From the NCBI GenBank assembly GCA_028285305.1, contig JANQPV010000056.1:186001-250000 (forward strand): a DNA stretch of 64,000 bases, given 5' to 3'. The notes beneath the pieces were generated by a model, which was given only the letters and a program-made list of their open reading frames with translations, was not told the origin of the DNA and searched no databases. Shown here one piece after another: positions 1 through 8,915 of the stretch; position 1 is the first letter of the stretch; each line of letters starts with the position of its first letter. Position numbers and translations under genes: made by a program. This stretch comes from Alphaproteobacteria bacterium (GTDB taxonomy: Bacteria; Pseudomonadota; Alphaproteobacteria; SMXP01).

Positions 1-192
1 GTCATCGCCCAAACAATCCCGGCACGCCTCGACAGCCATGGTTACGGCGTCTTCGTCCCAGTTGCCCACTGAACGCTCGCCTTTGCCCTTACCCATCAGG
101 TTGGGTGCGATCCATGCGTGCGTTGACGCCACAACCTTTCTGTTCAAGCGCAAATTTGGAACGTATCCTCCATAGCCCGTGAGACCTACCAC
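1..192 (-). CDS. HMG-CoA synthase-like thiolase-fold protein (N-terminal part)
   Basis: Only the first 64 codons lie in the window and the reading frame runs off the left edge. A GTG start at 192 follows a GGAGG Shine-Dalgarno with an 8-base spacer. The peptide opens VVGLTGYGGYVPNLRLNRK and continues with GKGERSVGNWDEDAVTMAVE. The pattern GYGxYxPxxRL followed by KGERxxxNWDED is typical of the bacterial 3-hydroxy-3-methylglutaryl-CoA synthase-like family, often fused to or paired with an OB-fold protein and a thiolase. The catalytic Cys would lie outside the window. Family members act on acyl-CoA substrates by Claisen-type chemistry. Nothing here shows a mevalonate pathway. Confidence 0.75.
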   Translation of the reverse strand, partial: MVGLTGYGGYVPNLRLNRKVVASTHAWIAPNLMGKGKGERSVGNWDEDAVTMAVEACRDCLGDD

Positions 193-297
193 AGCCCAAT
201 CCTCCAACTAATGTAAATTCAATCTCTTTTGTGCCGAGCCCTTAGCAGATTTGTTTCTGAGGCTCAATGGACAGAGCCGGTCATCACAAGGTCGATC

Positions 298-1380
298 CTA
301 GATGTCCTCACACACCGCTTTCACGCGCTTCCAGGCCTCGTCGCTCAGAACCGGTTCACCTCTGGTCGACACGTAGCTCTGAGCAGCTTCTGCTCGTTCC
401 CGGGCAAAGGGATGGGTCCGCAACAAGACATCCGACGGTTGGCCATTTCCCGAATCCTCCGTCTCGGCGAACCGCTTCATCAAACGAATAAAGCCTTCAG
501 TACCTGCGTTCGCTCCGTTTAAGACCAGAATAGCCTCTCGGTCCGCTTCCCACTCGAAGTCGCGTGTGTAGGCGTTGGCGATTAGAAGCGATCCCACTCC
601 AGAGGCATCCGAAATACCGCCGGTAATGAACGCATCAAAAAACAAGATTCCGAACTGGCTGATCGCTCCCTTGAGAGGGTGTCTGAGGATGACGTGACCA
701 ATCTCATGAGCAAGAGCGCCGACCAATTCGTCCGGATCCTCCAGGTAGTCAATTAGGCCAGCGGTGAAAATGATCCTTCCGCCTGGTACCGCAAAGGCGT
801 TGGGCACCGGATGGTCAATCACATAGACGCGAACTGGTTGCGCAGAGCGCTGGTCTACCAGCAACCGCGCCAGGGTTTTGAGGTCATGGAGACCGTCCCC
901 TTTGCACTCTCCCATATCCTCAATTAACGCACCGATGGTCGCGTCGCCGATCCGGTCTTCCAACGCCTGAGGGACATGGGTTGCAAGGGGACCGGCCGCC
1001 CTGGGTACTAAGAAATAGATGGACGCCACCAGCAATGCGGTAAACACGGCCAGCGTGGTGGCAAATCGCGCGAACTGAAAAATTGACGTACGCTGAATAA
1101 AAAGTCGGGGGTGATGGTCACGCAACGATCGGATGGCCTGGGGATCGTGGAAGACGAGCCGCACATGCGAATACCCTTTAAGCCGCAGCCGCACGGCAGC
1201 TTTGTGATCATGCGCAGGCGCTCTCGCGACCCGGCGCGCGGGCCAATGGGCCATAAGAACCCCGGATTCGTCGTAGATTCTTAGAACACGGCGATCGATT
1301 TCAACATAGACCGGCACCGAGCGCGCAGAGAGCCCGTCGAAATACTCGGCTGGAAATGCGACTTGGTCACCCATGATCAT
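298..1380 (-). CDS. M48 family membrane zinc metallopeptidase
   Basis: A 360-residue membrane-anchored protease. The zinc-binding HEIGH motif is at residues 225-229, and an EWEAD motif at 276-280 supplies the third zinc ligand as in M48 (HtpX/Ste24/BepA-like) peptidases. One hydrophobic span at about 106-126 separates an N-terminal cytoplasmic-looking part from the protease domain. The start ATGA overlaps the stop of the upstream DUF898 gene by 4 nt, so the two are translationally coupled. The pairing of a DUF898 membrane protein with an M48 protease suggests a shared envelope quality-control job (inference). The exact substrate is unknown. Confidence 0.88.
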   Translation of the reverse strand: MIMGDQVAFPAEYFDGLSARSVPVYVEIDRRVLRIYDESGVLMAHWPARRVARAPAHDHKAAVRLRLKGYSHVRLVFHDPQAIRSLRDHHPRLFIQRTSIFQFARFATTLAVFTALLVASIYFLVPRAAGPLATHVPQALEDRIGDATIGALIEDMGECKGDGLHDLKTLARLLVDQRSAQPVRVYVIDHPVPNAFAVPGGRIIFTAGLIDYLEDPDELVGALAHEIGHVILRHPLKGAISQFGILFFDAFITGGISDASGVGSLLIANAYTRDFEWEADREAILVLNGANAGTEGFIRLMKRFAETEDSGNGQPSDVLLRTHPFARERAEAAQSYVSTRGEPVLSDEAWKRVKAVCEDI

Positions 1381-2642
1381 ACCGCTCCGATCTCAAAGAA
1401 ATCCGCTAAGCCCTCACCAATGAGGGGGTACGGAGTTTCGCTGGGGCCGACAACCGAGAAATCAAAACGGCCTTTCACTTCCAAACGCGTGATGAAGTAC
1501 CTGAAACGCCGCATCTGGGCCACCGGTCGCGCAATTCCCAACGTACCATAAACAATAAGGGCGTTCACAACATTGAGCCAAATTAAGGACAAGGGGTGAA
1601 CGTTGAGCTTGAACCTCAGCGTCTCAAAGGACAAACAAGAGAAAAAATACCGGTACTCAAACGCACGGTACCAAGCCGTCGAAATAGCAATAATGACCGT
1701 TAGAGCAATAAAAGCTCCCCCCAAAATGACCCCGTAAATCAGATACTGACCCAGTGTATCTGGAGCCAAGACAAAGTCGCTGAGGTTATCCAGAATTTGC
1801 TGAATATCACTGCCCGAAACAGTCTCAATTGCCCAAAAGACACCCCATATGACCGCGAGCAATCCAAGGAGCGTGATAAACCAGGTTCCTATGAATCGAG
1901 AGTATAGAGGTGCGAGGCGCGCGCGGAAACGCACGGGCCGGTCCCCGAACATTATGTTCCCAAACAAGTAGTTCGCCAGAATAAGACGTTGCATCGGCAC
2001 GGTCCAAAGCAGCGTACTGATGCTCAGGAAACTATAGGCAAGGTTGAGGACGCCGAACTCTATGGACGACCCTTTGAGGCCGAGGCGAATACCCCGCCAA
2101 TCCGATCGCGACAGTCTGTATCCCTGCGCCCGATACGCCGCCACACCAAAAAGAAAGAAGAACGCACAAATCGTCACTGCCGTATAGATTTGCAGCAACG
2201 GATTATTCTGTGCAAGGAACAGGTCCGTAAGCACCTGAAATGAAATGAAAGGGGTGAAGAAGACCAGGAGAACCACGAAGAAGCTGCCAAAGAGTTCCAA
2301 CCCGTTTCCCGTGTATTCCAGGGGATCACCAGCAAACGAGGTGTGCCCCCAAAGGTACCGCCGTACGCGCGTACGTCCCCAAAACCGGTACATCGTGAGC
2401 GTGACGATATTCAGTATCGCATTCCGCAACGTCAAAAGGAGAATGTCAAAATACCGAAAATGAACACAGACCTGAGGGTTCTCCTCAGCGCCTTCTGATT
2501 GAGACGGACTCTCCTCCTCGATTGCATGGTGGGATTCCACGACACCGCTTCGACAGGGTTCCGTGTCCGCAACGCCCCCTATCAGCGGCAAGCTCCCGTT
2601 CCCGCCATTCCCATCGAAGTATTTTTCCCCGGCATTTGCCAC
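1377..2642 (-). CDS. DUF898 (YjgN-like) multi-pass membrane protein
   Basis: A 421-residue integral membrane protein. After about 60 polar residues the sequence reads FRYFDILLLTLRNAILNIVT and then YRFWGRTRVRRYLWGHT. This aromatic/Arg-rich block followed by a GDPLEYTG-type motif is the signature of the DUF898/YjgN family. At least six hydrophobic segments follow, and the aromatic block recurs in part in the second half, as in other family members. It is the first gene of a two-gene unit with the M48 protease (4-nt overlap). Function is unknown; the coupling suggests a membrane platform for the protease (inference). Confidence 0.85.
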   Translation of the reverse strand: MANAGEKYFDGNGGNGSLPLIGGVADTEPCRSGVVESHHAIEEESPSQSEGAEENPQVCVHFRYFDILLLTLRNAILNIVTLTMYRFWGRTRVRRYLWGHTSFAGDPLEYTGNGLELFGSFFVVLLVFFTPFISFQVLTDLFLAQNNPLLQIYTAVTICAFFFLFGVAAYRAQGYRLSRSDWRGIRLGLKGSSIEFGVLNLAYSFLSISTLLWTVPMQRLILANYLFGNIMFGDRPVRFRARLAPLYSRFIGTWFITLLGLLAVIWGVFWAIETVSGSDIQQILDNLSDFVLAPDTLGQYLIYGVILGGAFIALTVIIAISTAWYRAFEYRYFFSCLSFETLRFKLNVHPLSLIWLNVVNALIVYGTLGIARPVAQMRRFRYFITRLEVKGRFDFSVVGPSETPYPLIGEGLADFFEIGAV

Positions 2643-2795
2643 TTTGCGCCCCGACCAAGCGGTAGGCCCGCTCGCGTTTTACGTGATTATATGCCGCAGG
2701 GTGGCCACAGTTGAACCATAATGTAACTGTTTTCAGCGCATAGTGGATCGGCTTTAACCTTAGCGCAGAAAACCAACAATTTTAGCGGAATTCTC

Positions 2796-3674
2796 ATGGC
2801 CGAAATAAAGCCTGTACGCAAAGCGATCTTTCCGGTGGCGGGATTGGGCACCCGATTCTTGCCCGCTACCAAAGCAATCCCAAAGGAAATGCTAACACTG
2901 GTAGATCGGCCCCTCATACAATACGCCGTCGAGGAAGCCAGAGAAGCGGGCATCACCGAGTTCATTTTCGTCACGAGCCGCGGAAAATCAGCGCTGGAAG
3001 ATCATTTTGACCGCGCCTACGAGTTGGAGCAGACACTTGAGACCCGTGGAAAAACCGCGGTGCTTGAGGATTTGCGATCGTGGCTGCCTGCAGCCGGTTC
3101 CATGATGTACACCCGCCAGCCTGAGGCCTTAGGCCTCGGACACGCCGTCTGGTGTGCTCGCCACCTGGTGAACGATGAACCCTTCGCCGTGCTGCTCCCT
3201 GACGAGACGGTTCTCAATGAGGTGGGCTGCTTAAAACAACTCACAGATGTTTATGAACGAACGGGCGGTAATGTGATTGGAGTGTTCGATGTACCGCGCG
3301 AACAGACGTCCAAGTATGGGATTGTGGCCACTGGAGACAACGACGGAAAACTCGCCGTGGTCGAAGGATTGGTTGAAAAGCCGGAACCCGATGTCGCGCC
3401 ATCCACACTCAGCATTACGGGAAGATACATCTTGATGCCGGAGATCTTTCGTGCCCTCGACCGTCATGAGCGCGGCGCCGGTAATGAAATTCAGCTCACG
3501 GATGCGATGATGCATCTCATTGGTCAAATGCCGTTTCACGCGCTTCGATTCCGGGGTGAACGCCACGATTGTGGGAGCATTGAAGGTTTTTTGAAAGCCA
3601 ATATTGCCTTTGGACTGGCGCGGGCCGACGTCGGAACAACGGTCAAAGATTATGTCAAAAGCCTGGATCTCTAG
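2796..3674 (+). CDS. galU: UTP-glucose-1-phosphate uridylyltransferase
   Basis: Makes UDP-glucose from UTP and glucose-1-phosphate in the cytoplasm. The nucleotide-binding signature GLGTRFLPATKAIPK is at residues 16-30. The bacterial GalU motifs VDRPLIQYAVEEA, GLGHAVWCA and NEIQLTDAM follow. At 292 residues it has the usual length. It lies 59 nt upstream of ugd on the same strand, so UDP-glucose feeds directly to UDP-glucuronate. The divergent DUF898/M48 unit lies upstream, and the 150-base gap between must hold promoters for both, but no convincing -35/-10 pair stands out. Confidence 0.97.
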   Translation: MAEIKPVRKAIFPVAGLGTRFLPATKAIPKEMLTLVDRPLIQYAVEEAREAGITEFIFVTSRGKSALEDHFDRAYELEQTLETRGKTAVLEDLRSWLPAAGSMMYTRQPEALGLGHAVWCARHLVNDEPFAVLLPDETVLNEVGCLKQLTDVYERTGGNVIGVFDVPREQTSKYGIVATGDNDGKLAVVEGLVEKPEPDVAPSTLSITGRYILMPEIFRALDRHERGAGNEIQLTDAMMHLIGQMPFHALRFRGERHDCGSIEGFLKANIAFGLARADVGTTVKDYVKSLDL

Positions 3675-3733
3675 ATCAAGGCGGTTTTTTCGAGTTCTTA
3701 GTCATTTGAAAATGCGGATTAGGGGATAGTGTC

Positions 3734-5047
3734 ATGCGCGTAGCAATGATCGGTACAGGGTATGTGGGCTTGGTGTCCGGTGCCTGTTTCTCAGACTTTG
3801 GCCACAATGTCATTTGTGTGGACAAAGATGAAAGCAAAATCGCACGCTTGGAAAACGGCGAGATACCTATCTTCGAACCTGGACTGGAAAATTTGGTCGC
3901 CGAGAATGTGAGTGCAGGACGTCTTTCCTTCACAACTGATCTGCGTACGGCGGTCCCCGGCGCAGATGCCGTCTTCATCGCTGTTGGTACCCCCAGTCGG
4001 CGAGGCGACGGCTACGCGGATCTTCAATATGTTTATCAAGCAGCCAAGGAAATCGCCGAGTGCCTCGAAGGCTATACCGTCATTGTGACGAAGTCGACCG
4101 TGCCGGTGGGGACTGGAAGAGAAGTTGAAAGTATCATCCGCGAAACCAATCCGTCTGCAGATTTTACGGTTGCCTCAAATCCGGAATTCTTGCGTGAAGG
4201 CGCCGCGATCGAAGACTTCAAAAGGCCTGACCGGGTTGTCGTCGGTACAGATGATGAACGCGCCCGCGGTGTTATGCGCGAGCTCTATCGTCCGCTTTAT
4301 CTCAATGAGACACCGGTGCTTTTTACCGCGCGTGAGACGTCTGAATTGATTAAATATGCAGCCAACGCTTTTCTTGCGACCAAGATCACATTCATCAACG
4401 AGATGGCCAATTTGTGCGAAAAGGTGGGCGCCAATGTCCAGGATGTCAGCCGCGGCATCGGTCTAGATGGCCGGATCGGAGGCAAGTTCTTGCATGCCGG
4501 CCCCGGTTATGGCGGCTCGTGTTTTCCAAAGGACACCCTTGCACTGACGCGCACCGCCGAAGAGTGCGGCGCCCCGACCCGTATTGTAGAGGCCGTCGTG
4601 CAAATCAATGCGGATCGCAAAAAACAGATGGGCGAGCGGATTATCGCAGCCTGCGGCGGCGATGTCAGCGGCAAGAGGATCGCTATTCTTGGGCTAACGT
4701 TTAAGCCGAACACAGATGATATGCGCGACAGCCCTAGCCTCGATATCATTCCCATGCTTCAAGACGCGGGCGCCGATATCCGCGCTTATGATCCTGAAGG
4801 CATGGAAGAAGCGAAAGCGCATTTGGAAGGTGTCACCTTCTGCGAGAACTCTTATGAGGCCATGGAAGGCTGTGACGCTGTCGTACTTCTGACTGAGTGG
4901 AACGAGTTCCGGGCGCTCGACATCAAGCGCACCCACGAATTGCTGACCCAGCCCTTGATGATCGATCTAAGGAATATCTACAATCCGGATGAAATGAAGT
5001 CCGCCGGCTTTGTATATCATTCGATTGGACGGGCCGCCGTGGAGTAG
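3734..5047 (+). CDS. ugd: UDP-glucose 6-dehydrogenase
   Basis: Oxidises UDP-glucose to UDP-glucuronate with two NAD+. The N-terminal Rossmann motif GTGYVGLV is at residues 7-14. The catalytic Cys263 lies in GYGGSCFPKDT. The C-terminal UDP-binding domain carries LGLTFKPNTDDMRDSPS. The length of 437 residues is standard for the bacterial Ugd/RkpK/TuaD type. It follows galU in the same direction. The product is a precursor for acidic exopolysaccharide or for LPS sugars. A convergent MFS gene ends 37 nt downstream. Confidence 0.97.
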   Translation: MRVAMIGTGYVGLVSGACFSDFGHNVICVDKDESKIARLENGEIPIFEPGLENLVAENVSAGRLSFTTDLRTAVPGADAVFIAVGTPSRRGDGYADLQYVYQAAKEIAECLEGYTVIVTKSTVPVGTGREVESIIRETNPSADFTVASNPEFLREGAAIEDFKRPDRVVVGTDDERARGVMRELYRPLYLNETPVLFTARETSELIKYAANAFLATKITFINEMANLCEKVGANVQDVSRGIGLDGRIGGKFLHAGPGYGGSCFPKDTLALTRTAEECGAPTRIVEAVVQINADRKKQMGERIIAACGGDVSGKRIAILGLTFKPNTDDMRDSPSLDIIPMLQDAGADIRAYDPEGMEEAKAHLEGVTFCENSYEAMEGCDAVVLLTEWNEFRALDIKRTHELLTQPLMIDLRNIYNPDEMKSAGFVYHSIGRAAVE

Positions 5048-5084
5048 CCAGAATCCAGGAAAGGAAGACTTCTTCTTCGCTCAT

Positions 5085-6293
5085 CTATGAGCGGCTACGC
5101 ACAATGAATCCCGCAGTCAAGATCAAGGCGGCGGCGCACGTCATCGCAGCGTCGATACCAACAAATTGCGCCAAAGCACCCAAAGATAGTCCCAGAGCGA
5201 TTTCGCCAGCATACTCCATTTGAGCGAGAAAGGACTGGACGGTTGCACGGACATCGCTGCCAGTCCGTTCGTTCACCGCTATCACACTCATGACCCGCAT
5301 CACCGACATGGCTATGCCCTGAACAAGGACAACGCCGAGCATTGCGTAAGACACGCTGGGAGCCCAAGAAAACATCAAGAGCCCAAGCACACCGCAAAAG
5401 CTCGCCAGCAGATATGTTTCGCTTGGGGTGCGTCCGAGAGCTATGCGCCGTTCTATCAATGCAAGGGCCATGGCGGCCCCCAACAGTGAGGCAAGTCCCA
5501 ACATGGTCAGCCAGAGTATCGGCGGAAGTTCTGCGGGAAAGCCGAACTCGAGCAAGCCTTTGGGGTACAAACGGACAAACGCTTCATCAGCGCCATTTAC
5601 AAGCAGGGTAGCAAGAAAGATCCCCAAAATTGCTTTGTTGGAAAGAGCGAGAGAGAGACCTTGATGAAAGATCCTAAAAGAACCGACCCATGTCTTTCCT
5701 GCGATAGCCCGGAAACCACGCTCTGGGAACTTTAGCCCGACAAACAGACCAAGCGCTCCCATTGAGGCACCTGCCAAAATCATCGCTGCAGAAAGATCAA
5801 TTACCCACGCGAAAGCGCCGAACGCCAACAGTCCTGCGGCCGAACCGACTTGCTCCCATCGAGCTCCCCTGGTGATGACTTGGGCGGTTTGATCTGGCTC
5901 TTTCATCTCATCGGTGAGCCACGCGATATCTGCCCCTGATGAAAACGTCCAAGCCAATCCCCACAACATTTGAGTAGCAATGAGAGCTTCGAACGACGTG
6001 ACCAAACCTGTCCCGACCATTGCTGCACTCATGAGAGCGTGAGCGATAAGGAGCGACGTCTTACGGCTGATCGTATCGGCAACAACTCCTGCGGGTATTT
6101 CGCACATCACCGCAACTATGCCCTGGGCGGTTCCCAAAAACACGAGCTGCACTGGCGATAGGTCTGCCTCAACGATGAGATACAAACTGGTGACCAACCA
6201 CCATCCGCGATGGAAGACCGCACGCAAGCCGATCCAGCGTGTGTAAAGGGCGGCGATTTGTTGGGCATTTTGCGAGAGGGGCTGATCGCTCAA
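5085..6293 (-). CDS. MFS transporter
   Basis: A 402-residue protein with about 12 hydrophobic segments. The major-facilitator loop 2-3 motif is present as GVVADTISRKTSL (consensus GxxxDrxGrr). The ORF begins with TTG and has no strong Shine-Dalgarno. It follows hldD by 35 nt on the same strand, so it may be the last gene of the heptose operon. The substrate cannot be read from the sequence. It is not a Wzx flippase or O-antigen polymerase. Drug or metabolite efflux is the default guess. Confidence 0.8.
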   Translation of the reverse strand: MSDQPLSQNAQQIAALYTRWIGLRAVFHRGWWLVTSLYLIVEADLSPVQLVFLGTAQGIVAVMCEIPAGVVADTISRKTSLLIAHALMSAAMVGTGLVTSFEALIATQMLWGLAWTFSSGADIAWLTDEMKEPDQTAQVITRGARWEQVGSAAGLLAFGAFAWVIDLSAAMILAGASMGALGLFVGLKFPERGFRAIAGKTWVGSFRIFHQGLSLALSNKAILGIFLATLLVNGADEAFVRLYPKGLLEFGFPAELPPILWLTMLGLASLLGAAMALALIERRIALGRTPSETYLLASFCGVLGLLMFSWAPSVSYAMLGVVLVQGIAMSVMRVMSVIAVNERTGSDVRATVQSFLAQMEYAGEIALGLSLGALAQFVGIDAAMTCAAALILTAGFIVRSRS

Positions 6294-6328
6294 CGGAAAG
6301 ACTCAGTCGTTCTTGAAGCTGGTCAACA

Positions 6329-7321
6329 TCATTTGTACCCGTCTTCAGAGCTCAAAAAGCCCTTAACATACTCATCCACACCCGCTTCAAGCTCCGTAAA
6401 CGGCGCATTGTATCCAGCGCCGCGGAGCTTGCTCATCTCCGCTTGGGTGAAATACTGGTACTTATCGCGAATTTCGATGGGTGTATCGATATACTCAATC
6501 TTTGGCTCCTGGCCTGCGGCGCCAAAGACCGCGGTCGCCAAGTCTTTGAAGCTGCGCGCATTACCCGTCCCCAAATTAAAGAGACCCGAGCAATCTTCCT
6601 TGTTAAGCAGCCATCTCACAACATCCACACAGTCCTTGATATAGACAAAGTCCCGCAGTTGTCCGCCGTCCGCATACTGTGGGTTATGAGACCTGAAGAG
6701 CTTTACGGACTTGCCCGCCGCCACATCCGGATAGATTTGGGCGATCACACTCTTCATCGATCCTTTGTGATACTCATTAGGTCCGTAGACGTTGAAAAAC
6801 TTTAAGCCGGCCCATTGGATTGGAGCCAACGCGCCATGTGCGAGCTGGCGGGCGACATATCTGTCGAAAAGATGTTTGCTCCAGCCATAGGCATTAAGGG
6901 GTTTCAGCACCGAAAGTCCGTCGCGGCTCTCATCGTCAACGAACCCCTGGGTTCCGTTGCCATACGTCGCCGCGGAGGACGCATAAATCAACCGCTTAGA
7001 AAAGCGGCCGCTCCACTCCCAAAGATGCTTTGAGAGCTGAAAATTACTCTTGAGAATAAGATCCGCATCACGCTCCGTCGTAGAAGAGATCGCCCCCATA
7101 TGCACAACGGCAATAATGTCGTCTTCCCGCGCCGCCAAAAAATCATTCAGTTGTTCGGGAAAGACGATATCCGCCAAGTCGCGCTTGGCGAGATTCCTCC
7201 ACTTGTCATCGCTGCCCAACCAGTCACAGACGACAACGTCATAGTCATCACAGAGATCGGCGACGATGTTCGAGCCGATAAATCCCGCACCTCCCGTGAC
7301 AATGATCGTACCCTGGGTCAT
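6329..7321 (-). CDS. hldD: ADP-L-glycero-D-manno-heptose 6-epimerase
   Basis: Last step of ADP-heptose synthesis for the LPS inner core: epimerises ADP-D,D-heptose to ADP-L,D-heptose. It is an extended SDR epimerase with the N-terminal NADP motif TGGAGFIGSNI, the catalytic pair in YGWSK (Tyr and Lys) and an SSAATYG strand. The length of 330 residues is usual. It starts 6 nt after the hldE stop, so the two are co-transcribed and probably coupled. Together with hldE it shows that the cell makes heptose-containing LPS. Confidence 0.94.
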   Translation of the reverse strand: MTQGTIIVTGGAGFIGSNIVADLCDDYDVVVCDWLGSDDKWRNLAKRDLADIVFPEQLNDFLAAREDDIIAVVHMGAISSTTERDADLILKSNFQLSKHLWEWSGRFSKRLIYASSAATYGNGTQGFVDDESRDGLSVLKPLNAYGWSKHLFDRYVARQLAHGALAPIQWAGLKFFNVYGPNEYHKGSMKSVIAQIYPDVAAGKSVKLFRSHNPQYADGGQLRDFVYIKDCVDVVRWLLNKEDCSGLFNLGTGNARSFKDLATAVFGAAGQEPKIEYIDTPIEIRDKYQYFTQAEMSKLRGAGYNAPFTELEAGVDEYVKGFLSSEDGYK

Positions 7322-7327
7322 CCGTGT

Positions 7328-8800
7328 CTACATTTGGATCTTGTGAATGGTGCGCGTCGTGCTATGGCCTTCTTCCAGCTCCGCAAGCTTCACCGTGCCG
7401 CCATAGGACCGCACAAAATCGCTTCCGACCACGGTCTCTACCGTATAATCGGCCCCCTTCACCAATACGTCTGGACGCAACTCTTCAATGAGGGACATGG
7501 GCGTATCTTCGTTGAACAGCACGACAAGGTCGACGTCTGCGAGCGAAGCCAAAACGATCGACCGCGCCGTCTCGTTGTTGATGGGGCGGGACTCCCCCTT
7601 CAGTCTCTTTACGGACGCATCAGTGTTCAGCCCGACAACCAATCGATCGCACTCCGACTTCGCTTGAGCGAGCAGTGACACATGACCGGCATGCAAGAGA
7701 TCGAAGCACCCATTCGTAAAGCCGATGCGATTGTTCCGTAGTCGCCATTTTTTGACGAGATCGGATGCCACATGAGCCGATACGATCTTTTGCTCGGTCG
7801 TACGAAACTGATCGGTCGCAATTGCCTGAGCCAATTCGTCCGCATAAACAACAGCCGTACCCTGTTTGGAAACGGCAATACGGCAGGCCTTGTTGGCCAG
7901 CTTGGTCGCATCCAAGGTCGACAGCCCCGCCCCAAGAGCCAATGACATCAAGGCCGCTGCGGTATCTCCTGCGCCCGACACGTCGAAAACTTCAGTCATC
8001 CTGTCCCGCACATGGCCGACCTTACCGCTTCCATCGATCGCGCTCATTCCCTGATCAGACCGCGTTAAGACAATCGAACCGACGCGGAGCGCGCTCATAG
8101 CATGTTTCAGAAGCTGTTCCGCCGTTTCATCATCTGTACACGGCAAACCAAAAGCCTCGGATAACTCCTTCACGTTGGGCTTGAGAATGGTCACCCCGTT
8201 GTAGCGGTCCAGGTCGCGGTACTTTGGGTCAGCAACCAGAGGTAGATTATGCTCATTCGCCAAATCGACCAGGTTTCGCAAGATGCGCGTGGAAAGACAG
8301 CCTTTGGCATAGTCCGAGATGGCCACTGCATCGGCATGTCCGAGTTCTGACCGTATCGCATCTAAGAGGCGGTTTTCGTCCTCCTCGCGGAGCGTCACGC
8401 AGTCTTCCACATCAGCTCTTAGAAGTTGCTGCCCTCGGGAAATATAGCGAGTCTTGACTGTCGAATTGAGACCGGAAACCGTAACGAGATCTGCATGTAG
8501 GCCTTCGTTTTCCGAGATTAGACGCTTGAGATGACCGGCGGGTTCGTCATCTCCCACAATTGATATAATGGTCGCCACACCCCCCAGCGCGACGACATTG
8601 CGCGCCACATTGCCGACGGCGCCGAGCATTTGTTCTTCTTCAGTTTGACTGAGAACAGGGATAGGTGCTTCGGGAGACATCCGCTCTACGTCGCCATAGA
8701 TGAACCGGTCAAGCATCAAATCGCCGACGCACAAAACGCGTTTTCCCCGCAGGAGATCAATGGCTTGGCCTAGATATGATGTTCCGATTGCGTCGCTCAT
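7328..8800 (-). CDS. hldE: bifunctional heptose-7-P kinase / heptose-1-P adenylyltransferase
   Basis: A fusion of two enzymes of ADP-heptose synthesis. The N-terminal part (about 1-330) is a ribokinase/PfkB domain with LCVGDLMLDRF near the start and the DVSGAGDTAAAL anion-hole/base motif. The C-terminal part (about 355-490) is a cytidylyltransferase-like domain with GFTNGCFDLLHAGH, whose HAGH is the HxGH nucleotide-binding motif. The length of 490 residues matches full-length HldE, so the domains are fused rather than split into hldA and hldC. The gene lies just upstream of hldD. The phosphatase GmhB and isomerase GmhA are not in the window. Confidence 0.95.
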   Translation of the reverse strand: MSDAIGTSYLGQAIDLLRGKRVLCVGDLMLDRFIYGDVERMSPEAPIPVLSQTEEEQMLGAVGNVARNVVALGGVATIISIVGDDEPAGHLKRLISENEGLHADLVTVSGLNSTVKTRYISRGQQLLRADVEDCVTLREEDENRLLDAIRSELGHADAVAISDYAKGCLSTRILRNLVDLANEHNLPLVADPKYRDLDRYNGVTILKPNVKELSEAFGLPCTDDETAEQLLKHAMSALRVGSIVLTRSDQGMSAIDGSGKVGHVRDRMTEVFDVSGAGDTAAALMSLALGAGLSTLDATKLANKACRIAVSKQGTAVVYADELAQAIATDQFRTTEQKIVSAHVASDLVKKWRLRNNRIGFTNGCFDLLHAGHVSLLAQAKSECDRLVVGLNTDASVKRLKGESRPINNETARSIVLASLADVDLVVLFNEDTPMSLIEELRPDVLVKGADYTVETVVGSDFVRSYGGTVKLAELEEGHSTTRTIHKIQM

Positions 8801-8915
8801 AGCACCTTCGCGCGAATCTACCTCATCAAAGCCGATTACGGCCCGTCGAAGGCATGTTTGAATTCCCGAATGCGTTTATAGGGGATGCACGTTTCACAAT
8901 TCCAGCCAAATTCCG